From positions 434,001-498,000 of the forward strand of contig BOKW01000003.1 in the NCBI GenBank assembly GCA_016861185.1: a stretch of DNA of 64,000 nt, in the 5' to 3' direction. Below the pieces are notes generated by a model. The model did not search any database and was not told the DNA's origin. It was given only the letters and a program-made list of their open reading frames with translations. Position 1 is the first letter of the stretch. Each line of letters starts with the position of its first letter. Of the stretch, positions 25,924 through 35,731 are shown piece after piece. The position numbers and the translations under genes were made by a program. Source of the DNA: Betaproteobacteria bacterium. GTDB lineage: Bacteria; Pseudomonadota; Gammaproteobacteria; Burkholderiales; Burkholderiaceae_F.

Positions 25924-27042
25924 TCAGTGCGCAACGCCGTGCCGCGCGAGCGCCCACGCGACGTGCTCGCGCACCAGCGCGGACGGATGATCGGCGCGTG
26001 CGCGCAGCGCCGCGACGACATCGGGCGTGGTCGGCGCATTGCCGAGGGCGACCGCGAGATTGCGCAGCCAGCGTTCGTAGCCGATGCGGCGGATCGCCGA
26101 TCCCGCGTGGCGCGCGTCGAACTCGGTTTCGCTCCAGGCGAACAGCTCGACGAGCGTGGCCGCATCGAGCCCATGCCGCACGTCGAAGTCGGGTAGCTCG
26201 GCCACGCGTGCGAACTTGTTCCACGGGCAGGCGAGCTGGCAGTCGTCGCAGCCGTAGACGCGGTTGCCGATCAGCGGACGCAGTTCTTCCGGGATCGCCG
26301 ACTTGTGCTCGATCGTCAGGTACGAGATGCAGCGTCGCGCATCGACGCGGTACGGCGCGACGATCGCGCCGGTCGGGCAGGCATCGATGCAGCGCGTACA
26401 CGTGCCGCAGTGTTCGGCCAGCGGCGCATCGGGCGGCAGCGGCAGCTCCGTGATGATCTCGCCGAGGAAAAACATTGATCCCGCGTCCTGCGCGAGCAGC
26501 AGCGTGTGCTTGCCGCGCCAGCCGAGGCCCGCGCGCCGCGCGAACTCGACTTCGAACACGGGCGCGGAGTCGGTGCAGACCCGGTACGCGAACGGACCGA
26601 TCGCCTCCGCGATCCGGTTGGCGAGCTTCTGCAGCCGGTCGCGCAGCACCTTGTGGTAGTCGCGCCCGCGCGCGTAGATCGAAACGACCGCGGCTTCGGG
26701 TTCGGACAGCCTGTGCCATTCGCGCTCGATCCAGTCGCCGCCGTCGCCGCGCGGCCGATAGTCGATGCGCGCCGCGATCACGCTCGCCGCGCGCGCGCCG
26801 TCGGGCAGCAGCGTCGATGGATCGGCGCGCAGGTGTGCGTGCCGCGCCATGTAGTCCATCTCGCCATGGCGTCCCTGCGCGAGCCAGCGCTGCAGCCGTG
26901 CGCTCGCCTCGTTCACGTCGACATCGGCGATGCCGACGGCGGAGAAACCGAGCTCGCGCCCCCACGCCTTGATCTCGCCGGCAAGCCGCGCGAAATCGAT
27001 CGCGCAATCGGCGTCGGTATGCTTCGCGCGCTCCTGGTTCAT
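25924..27042 (-). CDS. queG: Epoxyqueuosine reductase QueG
   Basis: QueG catalyses the last step of queuosine synthesis in tRNA, reducing epoxyqueuosine with cobalamin and two 4Fe-4S clusters. The 372-residue protein shows CGTCTRCIDACPTGAI and CDDCQLACPWN, the two cluster motifs, and the C-terminal HEAT-like helices (ALRARADHPSALVREHVAWAL). The start at ATG 27042 (MNQERAKH) is family-like. It is divergent from tsaE, as in many betaproteobacteria. Confidence 0.95.
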   Translation of the reverse strand: MNQERAKHTDADCAIDFARLAGEIKAWGRELGFSAVGIADVDVNEASARLQRWLAQGRHGEMDYMARHAHLRADPSTLLPDGARAASVIAARIDYRPRGDGGDWIEREWHRLSEPEAAVVSIYARGRDYHKVLRDRLQKLANRIAEAIGPFAYRVCTDSAPVFEVEFARRAGLGWRGKHTLLLAQDAGSMFFLGEIITELPLPPDAPLAEHCGTCTRCIDACPTGAIVAPYRVDARRCISYLTIEHKSAIPEELRPLIGNRVYGCDDCQLACPWNKFARVAELPDFDVRHGLDAATLVELFAWSETEFDARHAGSAIRRIGYERWLRNLAVALGNAPTTPDVVAALRARADHPSALVREHVAWALARHGVAH

Positions 27043-27054
27043 CGATGCAGTCTA

Positions 27055-27585
27055 GTGCCGCAAGCAGCACCGCTCGCCGCCGCGCATTTCGAACTCGCCG
27101 ACGAAGCCGCCACCGCGCGCCTCGGCGCGCTGCTCGCGCACGCGCTGCGGACACAGGGCGCTGCGATCGAAGCGCACGGCTTCGTCGTCGGTCTCAGCGG
27201 CGATCTCGGCGCGGGGAAAACCGCGCTCGTGCGCGCCGTGCTGCGCGCGCTCGGCGAAACGGGCCCGGTCAAGAGTCCCACATTCGCGCTGCTTGAACCT
27301 TACGTCGTTTCGAGCTTAAACTTCTATCACTTTGATTTCTATAGATTCGCGGGTCCCGATGAATTCGCTGCTGCCGGGTTTCGCGAACTGTTCGGGCCGG
27401 GCGCGGTGTGCGCGATCGAATGGCCCGAACGCGCGAGGGGCGCACTGCCAACGCCCGATCTCGCGCTGACGTTGAAGGTGAAGGGCGAAGGACGTGGCGT
27501 CGACGCCGCCGCGTACAGCGCAACGGGAGCCGCATGTCTGAACGAGATCGCAGCCGCCTGGAGGATGTCCACCGACGCCGCCTGA
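27055..27585 (+). CDS. tsaE: tRNA threonylcarbamoyladenosine biosynthesis ATPase TsaE
   Basis: TsaE is the ATPase partner of TsaB-TsaD in making t6A37 in ANN-decoding tRNAs. The P-loop is GDLGAGKT (49-56), followed by the family block VKSPTFALLEPY and FYHFDFYRF, then CAIEWPERARG. I choose GTG 27055 (VPQAAPLAAA), which gives 176 residues and avoids overlap with the divergent queG; an in-frame ATG at 27019 would overlap queG by 24 bp. The 3' end overlaps the amidase gene by 52 bp. Confidence 0.92.
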   Translation: MPQAAPLAAAHFELADEAATARLGALLAHALRTQGAAIEAHGFVVGLSGDLGAGKTALVRAVLRALGETGPVKSPTFALLEPYVVSSLNFYHFDFYRFAGPDEFAAAGFRELFGPGAVCAIEWPERARGALPTPDLALTLKVKGEGRGVDAAAYSATGAACLNEIAAAWRMSTDAA

Positions 27586-28886
27586 TGCGTGCGGGTGCGG
27601 CCGGCACGCTCGTTCTATCGCTGACTCCGTTCGAGATCGCACGCGGCGCCACGCTGCTCGGCGTGCGCGTCTGGCCCGCCGCCGACTACACGCGGGTGAC
27701 GCTCGAGCACGACGCGCCGTTGAAGTTCAGCCACTTCCTGCTGCGCGACGTGCCGCCGCTGCGGCTCGTCGTCGACATCGAGGGTATCGACCTGACGCCG
27801 CAGCTGAAGGAACTGGTCGGCAAGGTCGAGCCCGACGATCCGTACATCGCGCTCGTTCGCATCGGGCAGAACCGGCCGCGCGTGGTGCGGCTCGTCATCG
27901 AGCTGAAGGAAGACGTCAACCCGCAGGTGTTCTCGCTCGAACCCATCGGTCCTTACCAGCACCGGCTGGTGATGGACCTGGTGCCGGTCAATCCGCCCGA
28001 TCCCTTGCTCGCGCTGTTGCGCGAGACGGAAGCGCGCCGCGCGGGCGGCGCTTCTCCGGCGCCGGCTCCGGTTCCGCAGGACGAGGCGGCGTTCGAGCGC
28101 GAGATCGAGAGGTCGCTCGGCGCGGTCGAGACGAAACCCGCGCCGCGCACCAAGCCGCGCGAAGACGAGCGCGTGACGCGCTACGTGACCGTCGCGATCG
28201 ACCCCGGCCACGGCGGCGAGGACCCCGGCGCGGTCGGCAAGCGCGGCACCTATGAGAAGAACGTCACGCTGTCGATCGCGCGCCGGCTCGCGAAGCTGAT
28301 CGAAGCCGATCCGAACATGCGCGTGCTGCTGACGCGCGACGGCGACTACTTCGTGCCGCTGAACCAGCGCGTCGCCAAGGCGCGGCGCGTGCAGGCGGAT
28401 CTGTTCGTCTCGATCCACGCCGACGCGTGGATCCGTCCCGACGCGCGCGGCTCGTCGGTATTCGCCCTGTCCGAGCGCGGCGCCACCAGCACCGCGGCCG
28501 CGTGGATGGCGCGGCGCGAGAACGACGCGGACCTGATCGGCGGCGTCAACCTCGGCCAGCACGACCACCAGCTCGCGCGCGTGCTGCTCGATCTGTCGAC
28601 GACCGCGCAGATCAACGACAGTCTGCGCTTCGGCAACGCGGTGCTGCGCGAGCTGGAGCGCGTCAACTCGCTGCACAAGCCGCGCGTCGAGCAGGCCGGC
28701 TTCGCGGTGCTCAAGGCGCCCGACATCCCGTCGATCCTGGTCGAGACCGCCTTCATCAGCAATCCGGAAGAGGAGCGGCGGCTCAAGGACGATGCCTACC
28801 AGCAGCGCATGGCGCAGGCCATCTACAACGGCATCCGTCGCTACTTCGCCAAGCACCCGCCGCGCGCGCGTAGCCCGCTCGGGTGA
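27534..28886 (+). CDS. amiC: N-acetylmuramoyl-L-alanine amidase AmiC (Tat-exported)
   Basis: AmiC cleaves the amide between MurNAc and the stem peptide, splitting septal peptidoglycan. The 450-residue protein starts MSERDRSRLE and has a twin-arginine-like signal (RRRLMRAGAAGTLVLSL), an AMIN septum-targeting domain (about 40-150), a Pro/Ala-rich linker, and an Amidase_3 catalytic domain. The zinc ligands are in DPGHGGEDPG, GTYEKNV and SIHADA, and the catalytic Glu in ILVETAFISN. The start is ATG 27534 with GGGAG upstream, 52 bp inside tsaE. Confidence 0.95.
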   Translation: MSERDRSRLEDVHRRRLMRAGAAGTLVLSLTPFEIARGATLLGVRVWPAADYTRVTLEHDAPLKFSHFLLRDVPPLRLVVDIEGIDLTPQLKELVGKVEPDDPYIALVRIGQNRPRVVRLVIELKEDVNPQVFSLEPIGPYQHRLVMDLVPVNPPDPLLALLRETEARRAGGASPAPAPVPQDEAAFEREIERSLGAVETKPAPRTKPREDERVTRYVTVAIDPGHGGEDPGAVGKRGTYEKNVTLSIARRLAKLIEADPNMRVLLTRDGDYFVPLNQRVAKARRVQADLFVSIHADAWIRPDARGSSVFALSERGATSTAAAWMARRENDADLIGGVNLGQHDHQLARVLLDLSTTAQINDSLRFGNAVLRELERVNSLHKPRVEQAGFAVLKAPDIPSILVETAFISNPEEERRLKDDAYQQRMAQAIYNGIRRYFAKHPPRARSPLG

Positions 28887-28932
28887 TGCCGTCGGCCGGC
28901 GGCGCGTGTAAATTCGCGCCCCTTCCGTACCG

Positions 28933-29496
28933 ATGGCCGACTCGAACGAACTCCAGCAGCAGCTTGCGCGCGTCGCGCTCGGCGATCGCGCGGCGTTCCG
29001 CCGCGTCTACGAGCTGACCTCGGCGCATCTGCTCGGCGTCGCGCTCCGTATCTTGAACCGGCGCGATGCCGCCGAAGACGTCTTGCAGGAGGCGTTCGTC
29101 AACGTCTGGCACCACGCCGGCTCGTACGATGCCGCCGCCAGCCAGCCGATGACCTGGCTGATCAGCATCGTGCGCAACAAGGCGCTGGACGTCGTGCGCA
29201 GCGCGGCGGTCCGGCGCGAAACGGAGATGCCGACCCATGAGGACGGCGAGGAACGCGAAGTGGAAGACGACGGGCCGACGCCGTTAGGACTGCTGACGCA
29301 GGCCGCCGACGCGCTCGCCATCCGCGGCTGCCTCGAAGCGCTCGACGCGGCGCACCGGCAGAGCCTCGCGCTCGCCTACTACCACGGCCTGTCGCACTCG
29401 GAGGTCGCGGAAAGGCTCGGCGCGCCGCTCGGCACCGTCAAGGCCTGGGTGCGCCGCGGGCTCGAACGGCTGAAGAAGTGCCTGGACGCGCGATGA
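28933..29496 (+). CDS. ECF-type RNA polymerase sigma factor
   Basis: A 187-residue sigma-70 family protein with only regions 2 and 4. Region 2 contains AAEDVLQEAFVNVWHHAGSYD and PMTWLISIVRNKALDVVRS. Region 4 contains SLALAYYHGLSHSEVAERLGAPLGTVKAWVRRGLERL, a helix-turn-helix for the -35 element. It is coupled by an ATGA overlap to the anti-sigma gene. It belongs to the group paired with RskA-like regulators. Confidence 0.93.
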   Translation: MADSNELQQQLARVALGDRAAFRRVYELTSAHLLGVALRILNRRDAAEDVLQEAFVNVWHHAGSYDAAASQPMTWLISIVRNKALDVVRSAAVRRETEMPTHEDGEEREVEDDGPTPLGLLTQAADALAIRGCLEALDAAHRQSLALAYYHGLSHSEVAERLGAPLGTVKAWVRRGLERLKKCLDAR

Positions 29497-30224
29497 ACTA
29501 CGAACGCCCCGACCTGCTCGACCGCTTGGCTTCCGAGTACGTGCTCGGAACGCTGCGCGGCCGTGCGCGGCGCCGCTTCGAGCGGCTGCTGCAGCGCTCG
29601 GCTTCGGCGCGCGCGGCCGTGCGCGGATGGGAGGAGCGCCTCGCGGGGCTGGCGGTTTCGGTGCCCGCGGTCGCGCCCCGCGCGCGCGTATGGGAGGCGA
29701 TCGAGCGCCGCACGCAGCCGGCCGGGGCGAAGACCCAAGCGTCCTGGTGGTCGTCGCTGTGGAAACCGGCGCTCGGCTTTGCCTTCGGCGTGGCCGCGAC
29801 GATCGGGCTGGTGCAGACGATGCCGAACGCGTTCTTCACGCTCGACGAGATCGCGCAGCGCCAGCAGGCGCTGCCGCAGAGCTACGTCGGACTGCTGGTC
29901 GACAAGGAAGGACAGCCGACACTGCTCGTCAGCTCGACGCGCCACGGCAAGCGCGTCACGGTGAAGTCGCTGCGCCCGATCGAGGTCCCGGCCGGCAAGG
30001 TGCTGCAGGTCTGGGCGCTGCCGAAGGAAGGCGCGCCCTTCCCGCTCGGCGTCGCCCAGGCGACGAAGCCGCCCGGCAGCACGACCTTCGAGATGGCCGA
30101 CACCTCCGAGAAGTTGCTCGCCAACGTGCCGCGGCTTGCGGTTTCGCTCGAAGATGCCCCGGCCAAGCCCGGTGCGCTGCCTGCCGAGTTCATCCTCGCC
30201 GGGCATTGCGTGAAGCTGTGGTAA
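29493..30224 (+). CDS. Membrane anti-sigma factor (RskA/anti-sigma-K type)
   Basis: A 243-residue protein. The N-terminal cytoplasmic helices (LLDRLASEYVLGTLRGRARRRFERLL) are a typical zinc-free anti-sigma domain; one membrane helix lies near residues 92-110 (FGVAATIGLVQT). The periplasmic part is an RskA-type domain with QSYVGLLVDKEGQPTLLVSS and KVLQVWALPKEGAPFPLGV. It should sequester the ECF sigma factor encoded upstream, with release by proteolysis or redox change; the signal is unknown. Confidence 0.88.
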   Translation: MNYERPDLLDRLASEYVLGTLRGRARRRFERLLQRSASARAAVRGWEERLAGLAVSVPAVAPRARVWEAIERRTQPAGAKTQASWWSSLWKPALGFAFGVAATIGLVQTMPNAFFTLDEIAQRQQALPQSYVGLLVDKEGQPTLLVSSTRHGKRVTVKSLRPIEVPAGKVLQVWALPKEGAPFPLGVAQATKPPGSTTFEMADTSEKLLANVPRLAVSLEDAPAKPGALPAEFILAGHCVKLW

Positions 30225-30304
30225 CCGCGTAAGGCATCGGGCGCAGGCGCGGGCACGTCTCGCCCCGGCGAAGGCCGGGGCCCGAGTTGAATCGCCGCGC
30301 CTGA

Positions 30305-30380
30305 GGAAATCCCCCCTGCCCCCCTTTTCCAAAGGGGGGGCGATGCGCGATCTGCAATCCGCGATCCGCAGTCCGATCCG
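30305..30380. repeat. C/G-tract hairpin repeat plus CAATCCG-type tract
   Basis: A hairpin AATCCCCCCTGCCCCCCTTT...AAAGGGGGGG (about 30307-30340) is followed directly by a GCGATC/GCAATCC tract (about 30343-30380). Both types recur in other gaps of the window. They fill most of the 245-bp gap between the anti-sigma and secreted-protein genes. Confidence 0.8.
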
Positions 30381-30421
30381 GCCTGCATCCGTTCCCGGGT
30401 CCACCTCGTAAGTCGGTGCCG

Positions 30422-30438
30422 GAAGGGTCGAACCCTTC
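30422..30438. promoter_or_regulatory. Perfect 7-3-7 palindrome upstream of the secreted protein gene
   Basis: GAAGGGT-CGA-ACCCTTC lies 19 bp before the GAGGAG ribosome-binding site of the gene at 30470. It could be an operator or an mRNA hairpin. There is no other support. Confidence 0.35.
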
Positions 30439-30469
30439 GTCGTCCAACCCACCCACGAGGAGAATTGCC

Positions 30470-30886
30470 ATGAAACGAGTCCTGCTGCTTGCCGCGCTCG
30501 CCACCATCGCCTTCGGCGCGCAAGCGAACCCCACCGTCGAGCGCAATGGCGTGCTGGCGAACAAGGAAGGCCGCACGCTCTACATCTTCGACAAGGACGC
30601 CCCGGGCAAGAGCAACTGCTACGGCGGTTGCGCCGCCGCCTGGCCGCCGTTTGCGGTGGCCAATGCGGCCCTCGCCGGCGGCGACTTCACGATCGTCGCG
30701 CGCGACGACGGCACCGCGCAGTGGGCGTACAAGGGCAAGCCGCTGTACTTCTTCGCGGGCGACGCCAAGCCGGGCGAGATCAACGGCGACAAGCAGGGCG
30801 GCGTGTGGCACGTGATCCGCAGTGCGCCGGCGAAGACCTCGTCGTCGGACGACGCCTACGGGCAGCGCTATTCGTACACGTACTGA
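30470..30886 (+). CDS. Secreted COG4315-type repeat protein
   Basis: A 138-residue exported protein with signal peptide [16 protein letters not shown]. It has two repeats of the Lipoprotein_15/COG4315 type: [27 protein letters not shown], with a CYGGC pair, and [25 protein letters not shown]. Members are often encoded next to ECF sigma/anti-sigma pairs, as here, so it is a likely member of this sigma factor's regulon. The biochemical role is unknown. GAGGAG lies 6 bp upstream of ATG 30470. Confidence 0.88.
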   Translation: MKRVLLLAALATIAFGAQANPTVERNGVLANKEGRTLYIFDKDAPGKSNCYGGCAAAWPPFAVANAALAGGDFTIVARDDGTAQWAYKGKPLYFFAGDAKPGEINGDKQGGVWHVIRSAPAKTSSSDDAYGQRYSYTY

Positions 30887-30895
30887 ACGGGGCAA

Positions 30896-30918
30896 TGCGG
30901 CGCGCGGTTCGCGCGCCG
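30896..30918. terminator. Hairpin between converging genes
   Basis: Perfect 9-bp stem GCGGCGCGC/GCGCGCCGC with loop GGTTC, placed between two converging stop codons (30886 and 30924). It has no T-run, so its action as a terminator on either strand is uncertain. Confidence 0.5.
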
Positions 30919-30923
30919 CGCCT

Positions 30924-31616
30924 TCAGTCGCGGTCGCGCGGCTGCGCCGACAGCGGCCGCGCGGCTGCGGGCGCCGGCCGCTGCCATGCGCCGACCACGC
31001 GCATCAGCGCCGCCAGCGCGAGCGGACCCAGCACTGCGGCAATGCCGACGATCAGGATGATGCCGAGGTTGTCGCGCACGATCGGCACGTTGCCGAACAG
31101 ATACCCGCCGCCGACCAGCGAAACGACCCACAGCAGCGCGCCGGCGACGTTGAAGAGCTGGAACCTGCGGAAGTCCATGCCCGAGGCGCCTGCCACCAGC
31201 GGCGCGAACGAGCGCACCACCGGCACGAAGCGCGCGATCACGATCGTCTTGCCGCCGTGCCGCTCGTAGAAGTCGTGCGTCTTCAGCAGCGCCGCCAGAT
31301 CGATCCAGCGGATCGTGCCGTCGTAGACCTTGCGGCCGAGCCACGAGCCGATCAGGTAGTTCAGCGTGTTGCCGAGGATCGCAGCGATCGTGATCAGCGT
31401 CATCAGCGCGTACACGTCCATGTAGCCGCCCGCGGCGACCGCGCCGGCGACGAACAGCAGCGAGTCCCCCGGCAGGAAGGCCATGAAGACCAGCCCCGTC
31501 TCGGAAAAGAAGATCGCAAACAGCGTGATGTAGACCCACACGCCGTGCTTCTGCGCCATGGCCAGCAGGAACTGGTCCATCGCGGTGAACAGGTCGCCCC
31601 AGTTGATGCCTTCCAT
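30924..31616 (-). CDS. DedA family membrane protein
   Basis: A 230-residue integral membrane protein with the DedA hallmarks: [13 protein letters not shown] and the amphipathic re-entrant region [21 protein letters not shown], followed by [10 protein letters not shown]. DedA proteins support membrane homeostasis and proton-motive force, and some flip phospholipids or undecaprenyl phosphate. The start is ATG 31616 ([10 protein letters not shown]). It is divergent from mutL across a 156-bp gap. Confidence 0.92.
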   Translation of the reverse strand: MEGINWGDLFTAMDQFLLAMAQKHGVWVYITLFAIFFSETGLVFMAFLPGDSLLFVAGAVAAGGYMDVYALMTLITIAAILGNTLNYLIGSWLGRKVYDGTIRWIDLAALLKTHDFYERHGGKTIVIARFVPVVRSFAPLVAGASGMDFRRFQLFNVAGALLWVVSLVGGGYLFGNVPIVRDNLGIILIVGIAAVLGPLALAALMRVVGAWQRPAPAAARPLSAQPRDRD

Positions 31617-31760
31617 CGGTGCCTGTGCGCGGCGTGTTGCGGTTTCCGTCCGCGATCGGCGGCGGGACGGCCCAGTGAGCGAAAGCGAAGCCGGCGGATC
31701 ATACGCGAGCGATCCGGCCCGGCCACCCGGGCTTGCACTGAGGCAGCGCACGCCGCTTCC

Positions 31761-31766
31761 TATAAT
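31761..31766 (+). promoter_or_regulatory. TATAAT -10 element placed for a leaderless mutL mRNA
   Basis: A perfect TATAAT ends 6 nt before the mutL ATG, so the expected start of transcription is at or next to the start codon. The -35 match at 17 bp is poor. Confidence 0.5.
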
Positions 31767-31772
31767 CGCCGC

Positions 31773-33578
31773 ATGTCCTCGCCGCCGCTTGCGCCGGTTC
31801 TGAGGCGGCGCGCGATCCGTCCGCTGCCCGATCCATTGATCAGCCAGATCGCGGCCGGCGAAGTCGTCGAACGCCCCGCCTCGATCGTCAAGGAACTCGT
31901 TGAGAACGCCATCGACGCCGGCGCCACGCGCATCGACGTTCGGCTCGAAGGCGGCGGCATCCGCCGCGTGCTCGTCATCGACGACGGTTGCGGCATTCCG
32001 CGGGACGAGCTGCCGCTCGCGCTCGCGCGCCACGCAACCAGCAAGATCGCGAGCCTGCAGGAGCTGGAGTCGGTGCTTTCGCTCGGCTTTCGCGGCGAGG
32101 CGCTCGCCGCGATCGCTTCCGTCGCCGCCGTCAGCATCACCTCGCGCGAGCGCGAGGCGCCGAGCGCGTTCCGCATCGAAGGCGAAGGCGGGCCGATCGA
32201 GCCGGCCGCCGGACCGCCGGGAACGCGCGTCGAAGTCGCCGATCTGTTCTTCAAGACGCCGGCACGCCGCAAGTTCCTGCGCGCCGAGGCGACCGAACTG
32301 GGCCATTGCATCGCGCAGGTCGAACGCATCGCCGCTGCACACCCGGCCGTCGCGTTCACCGTCGCGCACGAAGGCCGAATCGTGCGCGATCTGCCCGCGA
32401 CCACGCTGCAGGAACGGGCGACGGCGTTGATGCCGGAGGAGTTCGCGGGCGCGAATCGCGCGATCGAAGCGCAGGCGGGCGCGATCCGGCTGCGCGGCTG
32501 GGTCGGACTGCCGACCGCGGCGCGCGCGCGCGCCGACAGCCAGTACTTCTACGTCAACGGCCGCTACGTGCGCGACAAGGTGCTCGCGCACGCGGTGCGC
32601 GCCGCCTATGCCGACGTGCTGCACGGCCAGTCGCAGCCGATGTACGTGCTGTTCCTCGACATCGACCCGACCCGCGTCGACGTCAACGTGCATCCGACCA
32701 AGATCGAAGTGCGCTTCCGCGATTCGCAGGCGGTGCATCAGTTCGTGCTGCACGCGGTGCAGGAGGCGCTGGCGCCCCTTCGACAGACTCCGGGCGTGGA
32801 ATCGGCGCGCATCGCTGCGCCGGCCGCCGCCGCGCCGTCGATCCCGCGAGCGCCGTGGCTGCAACGCGCAGAGCAGCCGGCGCTCCGCATCGCGCAGCCG
32901 GTCGCCGCATACCTCGCGATGCTCGCGCCGGCGGACGGGCGTTCCGCTGCAACGCCGGCCGCCGACATGTCGGCGTCCACAGAGTGCGGCGAAGACTTCC
33001 CGCTCGGCATCGCACTGGCGCAACTCGCCGGCATCTACGTGCTCGCGCAAAACCGCGCCGGACTCGTGCTGGTCGACATGCACGCCGCGCACGAGCGCAT
33101 CGTCTACGAGAAGCTCAAGCGCCAGCTCGACGCGCACGCGATTCCGCAGCAGCGGCTGCTGATTCCGCAGGTCTTCGCCGCCGACGCGCTCGATGTCGCC
33201 ACCGCGGAGGAGCACGCCGAGACGCTCGCCGCCGTCGGACTCGATCTGGCGCCGGCCGCGCCGACGCAGCTCGCGCTGCGCGCGGTGCCGGCGCTGCTCG
33301 CCGGCGCCGACGGCGCTTCGCTTGCGCGCGACGTGCTGCGCGATCTCAGGGAGTACGGCGGCTCGCGCGTGCTGACCGAGCACCGCAACGAGCTGCTCGC
33401 GACGCTCGCCTGCCACGGCGCGGTGCGCGCGAACCGCAGGCTCACGCCCGACGAGATGAACGCGCTGCTGCGCGAGATGGAGGCGACCGAACGCGCCGAC
33501 CAGTGCAACCACGGCCGGCCGACCTGGATCCAGCTTTCGCTCCCCGAGCTGGACAAGCTGTTCCTGCGCGGTCGATGA
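31773..33578 (+). CDS. mutL: DNA mismatch repair protein MutL
   Basis: MutL links MutS mismatch recognition to downstream nicking. The 601-residue protein has the GHKL ATPase motifs [32 protein letters not shown] and [14 protein letters not shown], the transducer domain ([23 protein letters not shown]), a variable Ala/Pro-rich linker (about 340-400), and a C-terminal dimerisation domain ending [17 protein letters not shown]. The endonuclease motif of non-E. coli MutL (DQHAxxE-type) appears as DMHAAHERI, which lacks the canonical Gln, so MutH-independent nicking cannot be concluded. It is coupled by ATGA to the MFS gene. Confidence 0.96.
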   Translation: MSSPPLAPVLRRRAIRPLPDPLISQIAAGEVVERPASIVKELVENAIDAGATRIDVRLEGGGIRRVLVIDDGCGIPRDELPLALARHATSKIASLQELESVLSLGFRGEALAAIASVAAVSITSREREAPSAFRIEGEGGPIEPAAGPPGTRVEVADLFFKTPARRKFLRAEATELGHCIAQVERIAAAHPAVAFTVAHEGRIVRDLPATTLQERATALMPEEFAGANRAIEAQAGAIRLRGWVGLPTAARARADSQYFYVNGRYVRDKVLAHAVRAAYADVLHGQSQPMYVLFLDIDPTRVDVNVHPTKIEVRFRDSQAVHQFVLHAVQEALAPLRQTPGVESARIAAPAAAAPSIPRAPWLQRAEQPALRIAQPVAAYLAMLAPADGRSAATPAADMSASTECGEDFPLGIALAQLAGIYVLAQNRAGLVLVDMHAAHERIVYEKLKRQLDAHAIPQQRLLIPQVFAADALDVATAEEHAETLAAVGLDLAPAAPTQLALRAVPALLAGADGASLARDVLRDLREYGGSRVLTEHRNELLATLACHGAVRANRRLTPDEMNALLREMEATERADQCNHGRPTWIQLSLPELDKLFLRGR

Positions 33579-34801
33579 CGAGCAGTGTGCGGCTACACGT
33601 CGCCGGGCTCACCGCGACGACCGTACTGTGGCTCACCGCCGGGCTGTCGATGCTGCAGCCGCTGGCGACCGATCTGTACCTGCCGACGCTGCCGGGCATC
33701 GCCGCCTACTTCGAAACGACCGTCGCGACGGTGCAGTGGACGCTGTCGATCTTCGTCGCCGCGTTCGGCGCGTGGCAGCTCGTCGCCGGACCCGTGTCGG
33801 ACCGCTACGGCCGCTATCCGGTGGTCGTCGGCGGCGCCTTCGTCTACTGCGGGGCGAGTGTGCTCGCGCTCGCTGCCCCGACGATCGGCGTGCTGATCGC
33901 CGCGCGCGTGCTGCAGGCGGTCGGCGCGTGCTCGTGCCTCGTCGGCGCGCGCGGCTTCGTGCGCGATCTGTACGCGCCGACCGAAGGCGCGCGCATGCTC
34001 GCGGCCGCGGCGACGATCATGTCGTTCGCGCCGCTGATCGGCCCGGTGCTCGGCGCCTACGTCTACGTGGCCTTCGGCTGGCGTTCCGCCTTCGCGCTGC
34101 TGGCCGGCTTTTCGCTGCTGCTGGCGACCGCCGCAGCGCTGAGATTGAAGGAAACGAACCAGCACCGCAACCCGCATGCGCTGCGACTGGCACCGATGCT
34201 GCGCGCCTATGCCGAGGTCGCGCGTTCACCGGCGTTCCGCGCGTACACGCTGTCGGCCGCCGCGACCTACGCGGGGCTGTTCGCGTTCATCTCCGGCTCG
34301 TCGTTCGTGCTGATCCGCGTGCTCGGCGTATCGACGACGGCTTACGGTTTTTCGTTTTCGACGATGGTCGCGGGGTATCTCGTCGGCACGCTCGTGTGCC
34401 GCCGCTTCGTCGTGCAGCACGGGCTGCAGCGCACCGTCTACGCGGGTGCGTCGCTGCAGGCCGCCGCCGGCGTGACGATGGCGCTGCTCGCGATCGCCGG
34501 CGTGCACGTGCCCGCGGCGATCGTCGTGCCGATGTTCTTCTACGGCATCGCCCACGGCATGATCCAGCCGCCCGCGCAGTCGGGCGCGGTGGCACCGTTT
34601 CCGAAGACGGCCGGCGCGGCAGCCGCGCTGATGGGCTTCACGATGATGCTGATCGCGTCGCTCGTCGGCTTCTGGATCGGCGCGAGCTACAACGGCACCG
34701 TCTATCCGCTGACGCTGACGATCTGCGCAACGTCGCTCGCCTCGATGCTGATCGCCGCGACGCTGGTGCGACGCCACGGCGATGTCGCGCAGCACGGTTG
34801 A
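33575..34801 (+). CDS. Bcr/CflA-type multidrug efflux MFS transporter
   Basis: A 408-residue twelve-helix transporter. The N-terminal motif [14 protein letters not shown] and the motif A loop [18 protein letters not shown] are typical of the Bcr/CflA drug-resistance group; [20 protein letters not shown] is the family's D2-type motif. It uses proton motive force to export drugs or sulfonamide-like compounds. It overlaps mutL by four bases and miaA by 20 bases, so it is part of a mutL-MFS-miaA transcript. Confidence 0.9.
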   Translation: MTSSVRLHVAGLTATTVLWLTAGLSMLQPLATDLYLPTLPGIAAYFETTVATVQWTLSIFVAAFGAWQLVAGPVSDRYGRYPVVVGGAFVYCGASVLALAAPTIGVLIAARVLQAVGACSCLVGARGFVRDLYAPTEGARMLAAAATIMSFAPLIGPVLGAYVYVAFGWRSAFALLAGFSLLLATAAALRLKETNQHRNPHALRLAPMLRAYAEVARSPAFRAYTLSAAATYAGLFAFISGSSFVLIRVLGVSTTAYGFSFSTMVAGYLVGTLVCRRFVVQHGLQRTVYAGASLQAAAGVTMALLAIAGVHVPAAIVVPMFFYGIAHGMIQPPAQSGAVAPFPKTAGAAAALMGFTMMLIASLVGFWIGASYNGTVYPLTLTICATSLASMLIAATLVRRHGDVAQHG

Positions 34802-35711
34802 CGCGATCCTGCTGCTCGGCCCGACGGCCTGCGGCAAGAGCGCGCTGGCCATGCGGCTCGCGCGCGAGATCGCGCTCGAGATCGTCTCGGTCGATTCCGC
34901 GCAGGTGTACCGCGGCATGGACATCGGCACCGCCAAGCCGAGCGCGGCCGAGCGCGCACTGGTGCCGCACCATCTGATCGACCTGCGCGACCCGTCCGAG
35001 CCCTACTCCGCCGCCGACTTCGTCCGCGACGCCACGTCTGCGATCGAACAGATCCGCGCGCGCGGCCGGCTGCCGCTGGTCGTCGGCGGCACGATGCTCT
35101 ACGCGAAGGCGCTGCGCGAAGGTCTGAGCGCGCTGCCCTCGGCCGACCGCGAGGTGCGCGCGCGGATCGAAGCGCGCGCACGCGAGATCGGCTGGCCCGG
35201 ATTGCACGCCGAGCTCGCCCGCGTCGATCCGACCGCCGCCGCGCGCTTGCCGCCGAACGACAGCCAACGCATCCAGCGCGCGCTCGAAGTGTTCGAGTTG
35301 ACCGGCGTGCCGCTGTCGCAGTTGCAGGCGAATCCGCAGAGGCCCCTGCTTGCGCTGGCAACGATCGCGCTGATTCCGCCGGATCGAAAGGAACTGCACC
35401 GGCGGATCGAGCACCGCTTCGACGCGATGCTCGCCGCCGGCTTCCTCGACGAAGTGCGCGCGCTAATGGCGCGCGGCGACCTGAACCCGGATCTGCCGTC
35501 GATGCGTTCTGTCGGCTACCGCCAGGTCTGGCAGCACCTCGCGCAGGCGACGCCGTTTGCCGAGTTTCGCTCCGCCGCGATCGCCGCGACGCGCCAGCTC
35601 GCCAAGCGGCAGATCACGTGGTTGCGGTCGATGAAGGATGCGGTCGTCGTCGACCCGTTCGAGGCCGACGCATTCGAGCGCGTGAAGGCGCTCGTCGTAG
35701 AACGTGGCTGA
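34782..35711 (+). CDS. miaA: tRNA dimethylallyltransferase MiaA
   Basis: MiaA adds dimethylallyl to A37 of UNN-decoding tRNAs. The 309-residue protein has the P-loop GPTACGKS (13-20), the DMAPP-binding [46 protein letters not shown] and the tRNA-binding [18 protein letters not shown] end ([16 protein letters not shown]). Length is normal. It overlaps the MFS gene and is the third member of the mutL transcript. It converges on ilvA. Confidence 0.96.
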   Translation: MSRSTVDAILLLGPTACGKSALAMRLAREIALEIVSVDSAQVYRGMDIGTAKPSAAERALVPHHLIDLRDPSEPYSAADFVRDATSAIEQIRARGRLPLVVGGTMLYAKALREGLSALPSADREVRARIEARAREIGWPGLHAELARVDPTAAARLPPNDSQRIQRALEVFELTGVPLSQLQANPQRPLLALATIALIPPDRKELHRRIEHRFDAMLAAGFLDEVRALMARGDLNPDLPSMRSVGYRQVWQHLAQATPFAEFRSAAIAATRQLAKRQITWLRSMKDAVVVDPFEADAFERVKALVVERG

Positions 35712-35731
35712 TCGGCAGACCGGCGCCGCGT

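Noticed and set aside
31773-33578. MutL as a MutH-independent endonuclease type
   Set aside because: DMHAAHERI at the expected place lacks the canonical Gln, and the metal-site motifs could not be confirmed by eye, so no claim is made.
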